From the NCBI GenBank assembly GCA_021807585.1, contig JAKBCQ010000123.1, positions 1 through 7,139 of the forward strand: 7,139 nucleotides of DNA, in the 5' to 3' direction. Shown piece by piece: positions 1 to 5,979 of this stretch. Numbering within the stretch: position 1 is the stretch's first letter; every line of letters starts with the position of its first letter. The position numbers and the translations under genes are program-made. The notes under the pieces were generated by a model. It saw only the letters and a list, made by a program, of their open reading frames with translations. It was not told where the DNA came from and made no database searches. The DNA comes from Planctomycetota bacterium. Lineage in GTDB: Bacteria > Planctomycetota > Planctomycetia > Isosphaerales > Isosphaeraceae.

Positions 1-40
1 GAACGCCGCGACGAGGCGAGTGCGTGACGACTTCCCCGCC

Positions 41-82
41 GAATCCTCATCAGCCAAAGACGAATCCTCATCGGCAAAATCG
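41..82. repeat. Two-copy 21-base tandem repeat
   Basis: GAATCCTCATCAGCCAAAGA starts at 41 and GAATCCTCATCGGCAAAATC starts at 62, a period of 21 bases. The first eleven bases of the copies are identical and a few bases differ after that. With only two copies this may be a small local duplication. No function is evident. Confidence 0.5.
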
Positions 83-468
83 GAAAAGTCTCGGCTTATG
101 GATCGTTTCCGATCGAGACTTCACGCCCATTCTCCCTCGAACGACGCGACGGCGAGCAAACTCGGCTCATCCCCGCGGGCTTAAGTTTCAGTCTCTCAAC
201 CGATCGCTGATTCCTCGCCGGAGGGTTCGATTTTCTTTGAGGAACCGCCGGGGCGAAGCGACGGTAACGATGCGGTCGCGTTCAACATGTCGAACGATCG
301 CGGACGAATGCATCGCGACGTCAACTCCACGGTCGAATGACGCATCTTGGCTTGAATCACGCTGGAAGGAACGCGAGCCAGGTCCAACAACGTCGCATAT
401 TGGCATCGAAGCGAATGGAAGTCGAAGACGAATCCCGCGGCGTCGAAAAGGCTCGAGGCCCTCGTAGG

Positions 469-667
469 TTTCGAGGCGTCGAGCGGGTCGATCGCAAGCC
501 GATCGCGTCATGTCTCGATTCAAACGACATCCTTGTTCATTTCAGCGTGAAATCAACATCCGACGTCCGCCGCGGCCAAGGCGATCGAAAGTTTCGAGGC
601 GTTCATCGGTCGATCGCAAGTCAATCGCGTCACGTATAGATTCGAAAGACATTATTATTCGTTTGAA
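469..667. repeat. Degenerate direct repeat, two ~77-base copies
   Basis: Copy A (469-546) and copy B (592-667) both begin TTTCGAGGCGT and share GGTCGATCGCAAG, ATCGCGTCA, GATTC and GACAT blocks in the same order. By eye they are about three quarters identical, with one single-base gap. The start-to-start distance is 123 bases. The intervening 45 bases show no clear similarity to either copy. This is an old local duplication or two remnants of a dispersed repeat. Neither copy contains a conserved reading frame. Confidence 0.55.
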
Positions 668-830
668 CTTGGATTCTTTCGGATAAGACGATCGCGGCGT
701 CATCCCGCGGATCGCTCCGCACCGCGATCAGGGCGAGCGATTGAAGCGTGAAACCGAATCTTAGATAACGTCGAAACATTATTACATAACGATACAGGGA
801 TGTTATTTCGCCGGAAATGATCGGGTCGCA

Positions 831-845
831 TCGGCATCATGCCGA
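831..845 (-). terminator. Small hairpin after the toxin stop (weak terminator candidate)
   Basis: TCGGCA and TGCCGA pair perfectly around a three-base loop (TCA on the plus strand). On the minus strand the hairpin begins three bases after the toxin's TAA stop. No T-run follows, so it is at best a weak or factor-assisted terminator, or a 3'-end stabiliser. Confidence 0.3.
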
Positions 846-848
846 ATA

Positions 849-1214
849 TTAAATTGTGCCGACTCGGTGAATGCGAATACCTTGTTCATCCACGATCCAA
901 AGTTTTCCCTCAATCGGCTCAACATCCAAATGTATCAGTACTTGATTGAGTACGCTCCGAACGGAAGCGCGTCCCTTTGAACGAAGTCGCATCACGATGA
1001 TGCCGGGGTAATCGGCCGGGGGATAATGTCTGATATCGGAAAAATCAAGATCCAGTGTTAAGAGCACTCTTCCCTCGGAGCGACAAATCGCGGCGATTTC
1101 GGAATCCTCATGTCCGCGAAGTCCTTGATCGTAAACCGACGCGACGTCGTCGCCTCTTTTACGGAAAAGTTCTCCAATCTCGGGATGAAGATTTTCGTCG
1201 ATTTTGAGCATCAT
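849..1214 (-). CDS. DUF5615 PIN-like toxin
   Basis: A 121-residue protein of the DUF5615 PIN-like family, the presumed ribonuclease toxin of a VapBC-type toxin-antitoxin pair. The family signature is visible: an N-terminal hydrophobic strand ending in acidic residues (LKIDEN, Asp6 and Glu7), the GxDDVASVYDQGLRG stretch, Asp37 and Glu39 in GHEDSEI, and TLDLDF (Asp55, Asp57), which together would form the metal-binding acidic pocket. Length fits the family. The ATG overlaps the antitoxin stop as ATGA, so translation is probably coupled. A second ATG follows immediately and is equally possible. No strong ribosome binding site precedes it. Family assignment is confident. RNase activity and the target are inferred from PIN-domain relatives. 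Confidence 0.88.
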   Translation of the reverse strand: MMLKIDENLHPEIGELFRKRGDDVASVYDQGLRGHEDSEIAAICRSEGRVLLTLDLDFSDIRHYPPADYPGIIVMRLRSKGRASVRSVLNQVLIHLDVEPIEGKLWIVDEQGIRIHRVGTI

Positions 1215-1447
1215 TTGGCGAGTCCGGTCTCAAGCGGGATGAATCGGTCGGAAGCCAAATCCGCGGCGAATTCGAGGCTTGCTTGGATATCTTCACGTGT
1301 GATTTTATATCCTTCCTCGATGGATTCATAAGTCTCGCCTTCGGCGAGGTTGTCGAGAATCACGGAAACCATGACTCGCGTCCCCTTGATGCACGGTTTT
1401 CCATCGCAAATCTTCGGATTGACGTCGATCCGATCGTGCTGGTTCAT
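1211..1447 (-). CDS. DUF433 antitoxin
   Basis: A 78-residue DUF433 family protein, the usual upstream partner of DUF5615 toxins. The diagnostic segment is near the N-terminus: RIDVNPKICDGKPCIKGTR (about residues 6-24), followed by VMVSVILDNLAEGETYESIEEGY, a helix-turn-helix-like region, and a C-terminal helix (TREDIQASLEFAADLA). Family members are thought to bind DNA through this fold and to neutralise the toxin. The ATG at 1447 is preceded on the minus strand by GGGAGG at 1458-1453, five bases away, a good ribosome binding site. The gene is first in the pair and ends in a 4-base overlap with the toxin. Autoregulation is expected from the family, but I see no clear operator. Confidence 0.88.
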   Translation of the reverse strand: MNQHDRIDVNPKICDGKPCIKGTRVMVSVILDNLAEGETYESIEEGYKITREDIQASLEFAADLASDRFIPLETGLAK

Positions 1448-1452
1448 TTCAT

Positions 1453-1458
1453 CCTCCC
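1453..1458 (-). promoter_or_regulatory. Shine-Dalgarno sequence of the antitoxin gene
   Basis: The minus strand reads GGGAGG followed by five bases (ATGAA) and the ATG of the antitoxin. This is the strongest ribosome binding site in the toxin-antitoxin pair, which fits high antitoxin translation with the toxin translated by coupling. Confidence 0.6.
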
Positions 1459-1810
1459 GTTCTAGGTTTTCAGCATCCGACGACTCTCAAGTTTAACCAA
1501 AGACGATTGACGGAAGAATGCGCATACCAATTTCAAACATCAAGCGAACGAGCGTTCCCGTCCAATTCTCCACGCATTCCAAAGCTAACCAAGAAGATCG
1601 ACTCGCTTGATCGAGGTCGATTCTCAGAACGTTCAGAGCCGCCTCAAAGCGATCGCCTTGAATGTCCCGCCTAGATGGGATGAAGAAAAACAATCGACGG
1701 CCGCGGTCGAGTCGGACGTTGCGGAGCGATCGGACAATTCGTAGTGACTTGATTCTTCATCGTGGACCGTCACTGGATGGATGACTCCGCACAGGATACC
1801 TCAGTTTTCT

Positions 1811-1832
1811 ATTTCCACATTTCCACGGAAAT
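1811..1832. repeat. Tandem ATTTCCAC with palindromic extension
   Basis: ATTTCCAC occurs twice head to tail (1811-1818, 1819-1826). The second copy plus the next six bases forms the near-perfect inverted repeat ATTTCCACGGAAAT. It resembles a protein-binding site, but no adjacent gene start makes it an obvious operator. Confidence 0.3.
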
Positions 1833-2048
1833 CCGAACCTTCCCTCGGTTAGCGATCCTCAATGAGATAGAATGACGGTACGTCTCCAAGACGGATCGAA
1901 GCGCGTCGATCGTGTCCTAATAGGTTAAGTGGAAATTCGATCGGAAAACAATCGGAAAATCGCTTGAACCTATAAAGCTCATACGGATGCAAACAGCAAA
2001 AAACAAGGCGTTTTTGTGTGTTTATGACGATTCGATTGTCTTTACGAC

Positions 2049-2095
2049 GCGGATTTCTAATCGGCCGGTCGCAGGTTCGAATCCTGCCGGGCGTA
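2049..2095 (+). tRNA. Truncated tRNA-Arg(UCU), 3' half only
   Basis: The 3' half of a tRNA is clear. The anticodon arm is GCGGA-TTTCTAA-TCGGC with anticodon TCT (2056-2058) and one mismatch (G-G) in the stem. A five-base variable loop follows (2066-2070). The T arm is perfect: GCAGG-TTCGAAT-CCTGC (2071-2087). The acceptor 3' strand is CGGGCGT (2088-2094) and the discriminator is A2095; CCA is not encoded. The expected 5' acceptor strand (ACGCCCG or similar) and a D arm are absent from the preceding bases. This is therefore a partial gene, not a functional tRNA, and most likely the attachment-site copy left by integration of a mobile element at a tRNA-Arg gene. The mismatch in the anticodon stem fits a crossover near the anticodon loop. 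Confidence 0.85.
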
Positions 2096-2331
2096 ATGGA
2101 TTGGTATCGAAAGGTTTATGTCGTACAAACCGCGTCGTCGTTTCCCCAGAACGGCGCGAATCACAAACCCAAATGCGATCATGTCGATCCCTCCGCTGTG
2201 ATGATCGAATAGCATCGTCGACCGTCGTGACGCCCGACCCCGTTTCTCCGGAGTTTCCTCTTTTGTCCGCTCCCGCCGACGACGACATTGATTCGCTCGA
2301 TCACCCCGTCGACAACGCCCCTGTGAGGCGT

Positions 2332-3144
2332 ATGACGCACAAGGGGCTCACGCTCGAAGGCTATTCGCGCGCCGCGGTCCAAACGTATTGGCGCCTCCCC
2401 GAGCTCAAACTTGGTTTCGACCTCGGCGCGCAACCCTGGTCGTTTATGGCCACCCCCGTGTGGTTTGTCTCGCATTCGCATCTCGATCACATCGCGGCTC
2501 TTCCGGTTTATGTCGCCCGCCGCCGGATGATGAAGATGGCGCCGCCGACGATCTACTTGCCCGCCGATTCGGTCGACGGGGTCGATCGCCTGCTCCGAGC
2601 GTTCCAACGCCTCGACCGCGGCCGAATGCCCGCGAACTTGGTCGGAGTCGTCCCCGGCGATGAAATCGAACTCTCCCGTGAACTCGTCGTCACAACCCAC
2701 GCGACCGCGCACACCATCCCTTCGCTCGGCTTCATCGTTTGGGAACGTCGCAAGAAGCTCAAGCCCGAATTCAACGGGCTCACGGGCGAACAGATCCGCG
2801 ACATCAGGCTCTCGGGGGTCGACGTTTCGATCGAGATCCGCGCGCCCAAGGTCGCCTACCTCGGCGACACCTCGCCCAAAGGCCTCGACGAAGCCCCCGA
2901 CGCGTATCGCGCCGAGATCCTCATCATCGAAATGACGTTTGTCGCGCCGGCCGAACGTCCCGAAAAGATTCACAAATTTGGTCATATGCATTTAGATGAT
3001 ATAATTGCACGCGCCGATCGATTTGAGAACGATTGGATCGTCGCGTCGCATTTCAGCACGCGGCTTCATTCGGATCAGATCGTACGGATCGTCGAACGCA
3101 AACTCCCCGATTCGATTCGCGACCGCGTCAAAATCTGGCTTTGA
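2332..3144 (+). CDS. Ribonuclease Z-like metallo-beta-lactamase fold hydrolase
   Basis: A 270-residue metallo-beta-lactamase fold protein of the ribonuclease Z-like branch, probably a cytoplasmic two-zinc phosphodiesterase or related hydrolase. Metal ligands are visible in order: HSHLDH (His48, His50, Asp52, His53), His127 in [11 protein letters not shown], Asp179 in YLGDTSP, and His240 in ASHFSTR. EMTFV (200-204) and KFGHMHLDD (215-223) match conserved segments of RNase Z-like proteins. No signal peptide or membrane segment is seen. The start is uncertain. ATG 2332 is used here. TTG 2263 (293 residues) has GGAG nine bases upstream and is a good alternative, and GTG 2227 is also in frame. The frame stays open back to 1987, but that would translate through the tRNA remnant and is not credible. 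The true substrate is unknown, and the gene need not process tRNA. It lies upstream of the ATP-grasp cluster on the same strand but is separated by about 270 bases. Confidence 0.88.
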   Translation: MTHKGLTLEGYSRAAVQTYWRLPELKLGFDLGAQPWSFMATPVWFVSHSHLDHIAALPVYVARRRMMKMAPPTIYLPADSVDGVDRLLRAFQRLDRGRMPANLVGVVPGDEIELSRELVVTTHATAHTIPSLGFIVWERRKKLKPEFNGLTGEQIRDIRLSGVDVSIEIRAPKVAYLGDTSPKGLDEAPDAYRAEILIIEMTFVAPAERPEKIHKFGHMHLDDIIARADRFENDWIVASHFSTRLHSDQIVRIVERKLPDSIRDRVKIWL

Positions 3145-3211
3145 AAGCCGAGGCGTTTGGAACCGAGATCGATCGCCCCGCACGCCCGCACACTCATTAA
3201 GCACGACGATC

Positions 3212-3232
3212 AAAAAACGGGCACGCGCCCGT
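3212..3232 (-). terminator. Intrinsic terminator facing left
   Basis: ACGGGC (3217-3222) and GCCCGT (3227-3232) form a six-base GC-rich stem with a four-base loop. On the minus strand the hairpin is followed directly by a run of T (the A-run at 3212-3217 on the plus strand). This is a good Rho-independent terminator for transcription moving leftward. No minus-strand gene lies to its right in this window, so it would act on antisense transcripts. On the plus strand no T-run follows. Confidence 0.5.
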
Positions 3233-3237
3233 CGAAC

Positions 3238-3253
3238 CGCGGTCGAAACCGCG
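3238..3253 (+). other. Hairpin upstream of the ATP-grasp gene
   Basis: CGCGGT (3238-3243) and ACCGCG (3248-3253) pair around CGAA. The right arm can instead pair with CGCGGTTT at 3290-3297, enclosing the eight-base T-run at 3274-3281. Two mutually exclusive pairings in a leader are suggestive of attenuation, but the palindrome ACCGCGGT occurs at both 3236 and 3288, so the alternative could be incidental. Confidence 0.3.
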
Positions 3254-3401
3254 AGAAAACGCTCGAAATGGGATTTTTTTTCTTTGGACCGCGGTTTGCA
3301 TTTGGTTCAATCGGGTCGAGGGTCTTCCAAGACGCGTTGATGCGCGGCTGAATGCGAACGCTTCTGATCGCGCCGCACGCGAGGCTTCTTCAAGCTCATA
3401 T

Positions 3402-3408
3402 AAAGGGG
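3402..3408 (+). promoter_or_regulatory. Strong Shine-Dalgarno before the ATP-grasp frame
   Basis: AAAGGGG lies eight bases before an in-frame ATC codon (3417) and 29 bases before the first conventional start, TTG 3438. The frame between them reads IATLTTR with no stop. The spacing points to initiation at or near 3417 rather than at 3438, which matters for the N-terminus of the ATP-grasp protein. Confidence 0.5.
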
Positions 3409-3437
3409 ATTCTCACATCGCGACCTTAACCACGCGG

Positions 3438-4955
3438 TTGAGCCCGGATGCGGGATTGTTCGGCGATTACGACATCGTCGGTTTCGACGAGATGTTCGCC
3501 GCTCCGGGTCTGATCCGTCCGCATTACTTGGCGCTTCACGAACGACTGTCATCGCTCGGCGTTCACGAACTGGAACGTAGGCATCGGCTCGCCGATCTGA
3601 TGATGCGCAATCAAGGAATCACGTTTACAGTATATGGACGTGAACAAGGTATTGAGCGAATCATCCCCTTTGATCCCGCGCCGCGGTTGATCCCGGCGCA
3701 CGAGTGGGACCGGATCGAGAGCGGTCTGAAGCAGCGTGTGCGCGCGCTCAATCTTTTTTTGAACGACGTGTATCACGACCGGAAGATTCTCCGCGACGGG
3801 ATCGTCCCGTACGACCTGGTGCTGGGCGCATCGGCGTTTCGCCGCGAATGCGTGGGTCTGCGCGTCCCGCGCGACGTGTACATCCATGTTTCGGGCATCG
3901 ATCTGGTGCGCGACGAGGACGGCACGTATCTCGTGCTTGAGGACAACGGCAGGACCCCGTCCGGGGTGAGCTATGTGCTCAAAAATCGGCAGGTGATGAA
4001 GCAGGTGTTCCCATTTTTGTTCGGTCGATACAACGTGAGGTCGATCGACGATTACGCGGCGAACCTGCTCGAGACGCTCCGCCACATCGCCCCCGAAGAC
4101 GCCGACGAACCGACGATCGCGGTGCTCACTCCCGGAGTTTACAACTCGGCATATTATGAACATACATACTTAGCTCGACAGATGGGGGTCGAACTCGTCG
4201 AGGGGCGCGATCTGTTTCTTGACGACGGTCGGATTCATATGAAGACGATTCGCGGGCCGAAGCGGGTCGACGTTTTATACAGGCGAATCGACGACGATTT
4301 TCTCGACCCGCTGACGTTCCGTTCGGACAGCAGGCTCGGCGTCGCGGGATTGACGGGGGCTTATCGCGCCGGCCGGCTCGGCCTGGCGAACGCGATCGGC
4401 ACGGGAGTCGCCGACGATAAAGGCGTTTATCCGTTCACTCCCGATATCATTCGCTATTACTTGAAGGAAGATCCGATTCTGGGAATCGTCGAGACCTTTC
4501 GTCCGCCGGTTCCTTCTCATATGAATCACATTTTGCGCAATCTCGACAAACTGGTCGTGAAGGCGGTCGACGGATCGGGGGGTTATGGGATGTTGATCGG
4601 TCCGGCTTCGACCGCGGCCGAACGCGACGAATTCGCCGCCAAGATCCGCGCCAATCCGCGCGGCTATATCGCTCAACCGACGCTTTCTTTGAGCCGGCAT
4701 CCGACGTTCATCGACGGCAAGCTCGAGGGGAGGCACGTCGATCTCCGACCGTTCGTTTTATACGGCGAGGAGATCAAGGTGCTTCCGGGGGGTTTAACCC
4801 GCGTCGCGTTGCCGCGCGGCAGCCTCGTCGTCAACAGTTCGCAAGGGGGAGGGACGAAAGACACGTGGGTGCTTCGCGGATCGGGCAATGAAATTATAAA
4901 TAATCGTACGCGCGATGATCGATCGCGCGATACGACGGTTTCGGGGTCGGCGTAG
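3438..4955 (+). CDS. Circularly permuted ATP-grasp ligase (COG2308, former DUF404/DUF407)
   Basis: A protein of about 505 residues belonging to the circularly permuted ATP-grasp type 2 family, predicted to ligate amino acids or peptides through an acyl-phosphate. Conserved blocks appear in family order: FDEMFAAPG (16-24), [10 protein letters not shown] (58-67), [19 protein letters not shown] (166-184), [20 protein letters not shown] (231-250), [15 protein letters not shown] (277-291), [18 protein letters not shown] (316-333), the nucleotide-binding [11 protein letters not shown] (375-385), HVDLRPFV (433-440) and [14 protein letters not shown] (465-478). Length is normal for the family. The last 25 residues are a polar, non-conserved tail. 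The start is unusual: TTG 3438 is the first conventional start, but the ribosome binding site favours the in-frame ATC at 3417, which would add seven residues. The gene ends one base before the alpha-E gene. The family and operon partners are well established by comparative genomics. The substrate is unknown. Confidence 0.92.
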   Translation: MSPDAGLFGDYDIVGFDEMFAAPGLIRPHYLALHERLSSLGVHELERRHRLADLMMRNQGITFTVYGREQGIERIIPFDPAPRLIPAHEWDRIESGLKQRVRALNLFLNDVYHDRKILRDGIVPYDLVLGASAFRRECVGLRVPRDVYIHVSGIDLVRDEDGTYLVLEDNGRTPSGVSYVLKNRQVMKQVFPFLFGRYNVRSIDDYAANLLETLRHIAPEDADEPTIAVLTPGVYNSAYYEHTYLARQMGVELVEGRDLFLDDGRIHMKTIRGPKRVDVLYRRIDDDFLDPLTFRSDSRLGVAGLTGAYRAGRLGLANAIGTGVADDKGVYPFTPDIIRYYLKEDPILGIVETFRPPVPSHMNHILRNLDKLVVKAVDGSGGYGMLIGPASTAAERDEFAAKIRANPRGYIAQPTLSLSRHPTFIDGKLEGRHVDLRPFVLYGEEIKVLPGGLTRVALPRGSLVVNSSQGGGTKDTWVLRGSGNEIINNRTRDDRSRDTTVSGSA

Positions 4956-4956
4956 C

Positions 4957-5919
4957 ATGTTAAGCCGGGTCGCCGAGAATTTGTACTGGATCAGCCGTTA
5001 TGTCGAGCGGGTCGAGAACGTCGCGCGGTTGCTCGACGTCGGCTTTCACCTCGAGCTCGACGCGTCGGCGCCGATGAAGGAATCGAGCGAGCCGTCGCCG
5101 ATCGAAGGGGTGCTGACGATCCTCGCGTGCCGAGAGGCCTTCGAACGCGATCGCGACGCGACCGAACGCGATCGTGAGAACGTGCTTCGGTTTCTCACAT
5201 TTGATCGTCATAACCCGCACTCGATTTTGGCGATGTTGTGGCGCGCCCGCGAAAACGCTCGGGCCACGCAAGAAATGCTCGGCGGCGAATCGTGGAGCCA
5301 GGTCAACAAGCTTTATTTGTACTTATGCTCATCCAAGGCGCACAGGAGATTCGCGGCGAGTCCGCCGCGGTTTTTCGACGGGATCAAGCGCGCCTGCGTG
5401 CTCTTCGACGGCCTCGTCGACGGTTCGTTGCCGCGCGAGGAGGTTTTTCATTTCCTCCAGATCGGCCGTTATCTCGAACGCGTCAACCAGATCGGCAGAA
5501 TTCTCACCGAGCAATTGGGGGATTGGAACGAGACTTCGGTCGAAGACCAGCCGGCTCGCGCGATCCATTGGGCGAGCCTGCTCCGCGGCTGCTCGGCCTA
5601 CGAGGCGTATTGCAGGGCTCATCACGAACGCGTCGACCCCCGCGGAGTCGTCGAATTCCTCGTCCTTTCCCCCGATTTTCCCCGATCGATGCGGTTCTGC
5701 GTCACCAAATGCCGTGAATCGGCGCGCGAGATCACCGATTCCGACGACGACGAGGTCCGCTCCGAGGCCGATCGCTTGCTCGGAAGACTCGACAGCAGGC
5801 TCCGTTACATCGAAGTCGACGAAATCCTCGGCGTTGGAATCGTTCCTTTCCTCGCCGAGGTGCAGCAAGAATGCGATCTCATCGGCGACGCGATCCATTC
5901 CACCTACTTTTACGCCTAA
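4957..5919 (+). CDS. Alpha-E domain protein (COG2307, former DUF403)
   Basis: A 320-residue, all-helical alpha-E domain protein. The signature N-terminus is intact (MLSRVAENLYWISRYVERVE, continuing NVARLLDV), as are RARENAR (96-102), SWSQVNKLYLYL (112-123), FLQIGRYLERVNQIGRIL (166-183) and the block GCSAYEAYCRAH (211-222) through VEFLVLSPDFPRSMRFCV (232-249). It lacks membrane segments and is likely cytoplasmic. Its biochemical role is unknown. Its near-constant pairing with the circularly permuted ATP-grasp suggests an accessory or partner subunit. ATG 4957 follows the ATP-grasp TAG by one base, so translation is probably coupled. GGGG at 4943-4946 may help. An in-frame ATG at 4915 would add 14 basic residues and overlap the upstream gene, but the family N-terminus starts at MLSRVAENL, which settles the choice. 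Confidence 0.93.
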   Translation: MLSRVAENLYWISRYVERVENVARLLDVGFHLELDASAPMKESSEPSPIEGVLTILACREAFERDRDATERDRENVLRFLTFDRHNPHSILAMLWRARENARATQEMLGGESWSQVNKLYLYLCSSKAHRRFAASPPRFFDGIKRACVLFDGLVDGSLPREEVFHFLQIGRYLERVNQIGRILTEQLGDWNETSVEDQPARAIHWASLLRGCSAYEAYCRAHHERVDPRGVVEFLVLSPDFPRSMRFCVTKCRESAREITDSDDDEVRSEADRLLGRLDSRLRYIEVDEILGVGIVPFLAEVQQECDLIGDAIHSTYFYA

Positions 5920-5979
5920 CGTTCGATCGTCCCCCGATATTTCATCCATAACCACTATTTTATTTAATGAAAGATCCCC

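Larger units (their letters stand above)
1..848. other. Region without a convincing gene, degenerate repeats
   Basis: I see no supported gene here. Open frames on both strands are short, overlap each other, are rich in Arg and Ser, and lack recognisable motifs or ribosome binding sites. The first eight codons (positions 1-27, reading ERRDEASA then TGA) could be the tail of a plus-strand gene entering from the left, but nine codons cannot be tested. The region carries a 21-base imperfect tandem repeat (41-82) and a degenerate direct repeat of about 77 bases (469-546 and 592-667). It looks like decayed or intergenic accessory DNA next to the toxin-antitoxin pair. Confidence 0.6.
1448..1986. other. 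Region without a convincing gene between TA pair and tRNA remnant
   Basis: No supported gene. A 66-codon minus-strand frame (1493-1693) starts with TTG, has no ribosome binding site and matches no family I know. Two repeat signals are present. One is a tandem ATTTCCAC (1811-1818 and 1819-1826), whose second copy forms a palindrome with the following GGAAAT. The other is ATCGGAAAA twice (1940-1948 and 1951-1959), 11 bases apart, on the left approach to the tRNA remnant. The antitoxin promoter must lie in the first part of this stretch (read on the minus strand), but I cannot identify it. Confidence 0.5.

Noticed and set aside
24..639. Overlapping frames of 100-147 codons on both strands near the left end
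   Set aside because: Composition is Arg/Ser-rich without motifs, frames overlap on both strands, no ribosome binding site is seen, and they run through degenerate repeats.
41..667. CRISPR array
   Set aside because: Repeats are only two copies each, degenerate, with irregular spacing and no cas genes.
1493..1693. 66-codon minus-strand frame upstream of the antitoxin
   Set aside because: It starts with TTG, lacks a ribosome binding site and matches no family I recognise. It could be a fragment but cannot be supported.
2049..2095. Functional complete tRNA-Arg
   Set aside because: There is no D arm and no 5' acceptor strand pairing with CGGGCGT, so only the 3' half exists.
1987..2331. N-terminal extension of the metallo-beta-lactamase frame back to ATG 1987
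   Set aside because: It would translate the tRNA remnant, and its sequence is unlike the conserved start of the family.
2179..2991. Long minus-strand frame (270 codons) opposite the metallo-beta-lactamase gene
   Set aside because: It is an antisense shadow produced by the GC-rich third codon positions. The plus strand carries the conserved metal-binding motifs.
3549..4163. 204-codon minus-strand frame opposite the ATP-grasp gene
   Set aside because: Antisense shadow of a clearly conserved plus-strand protein.
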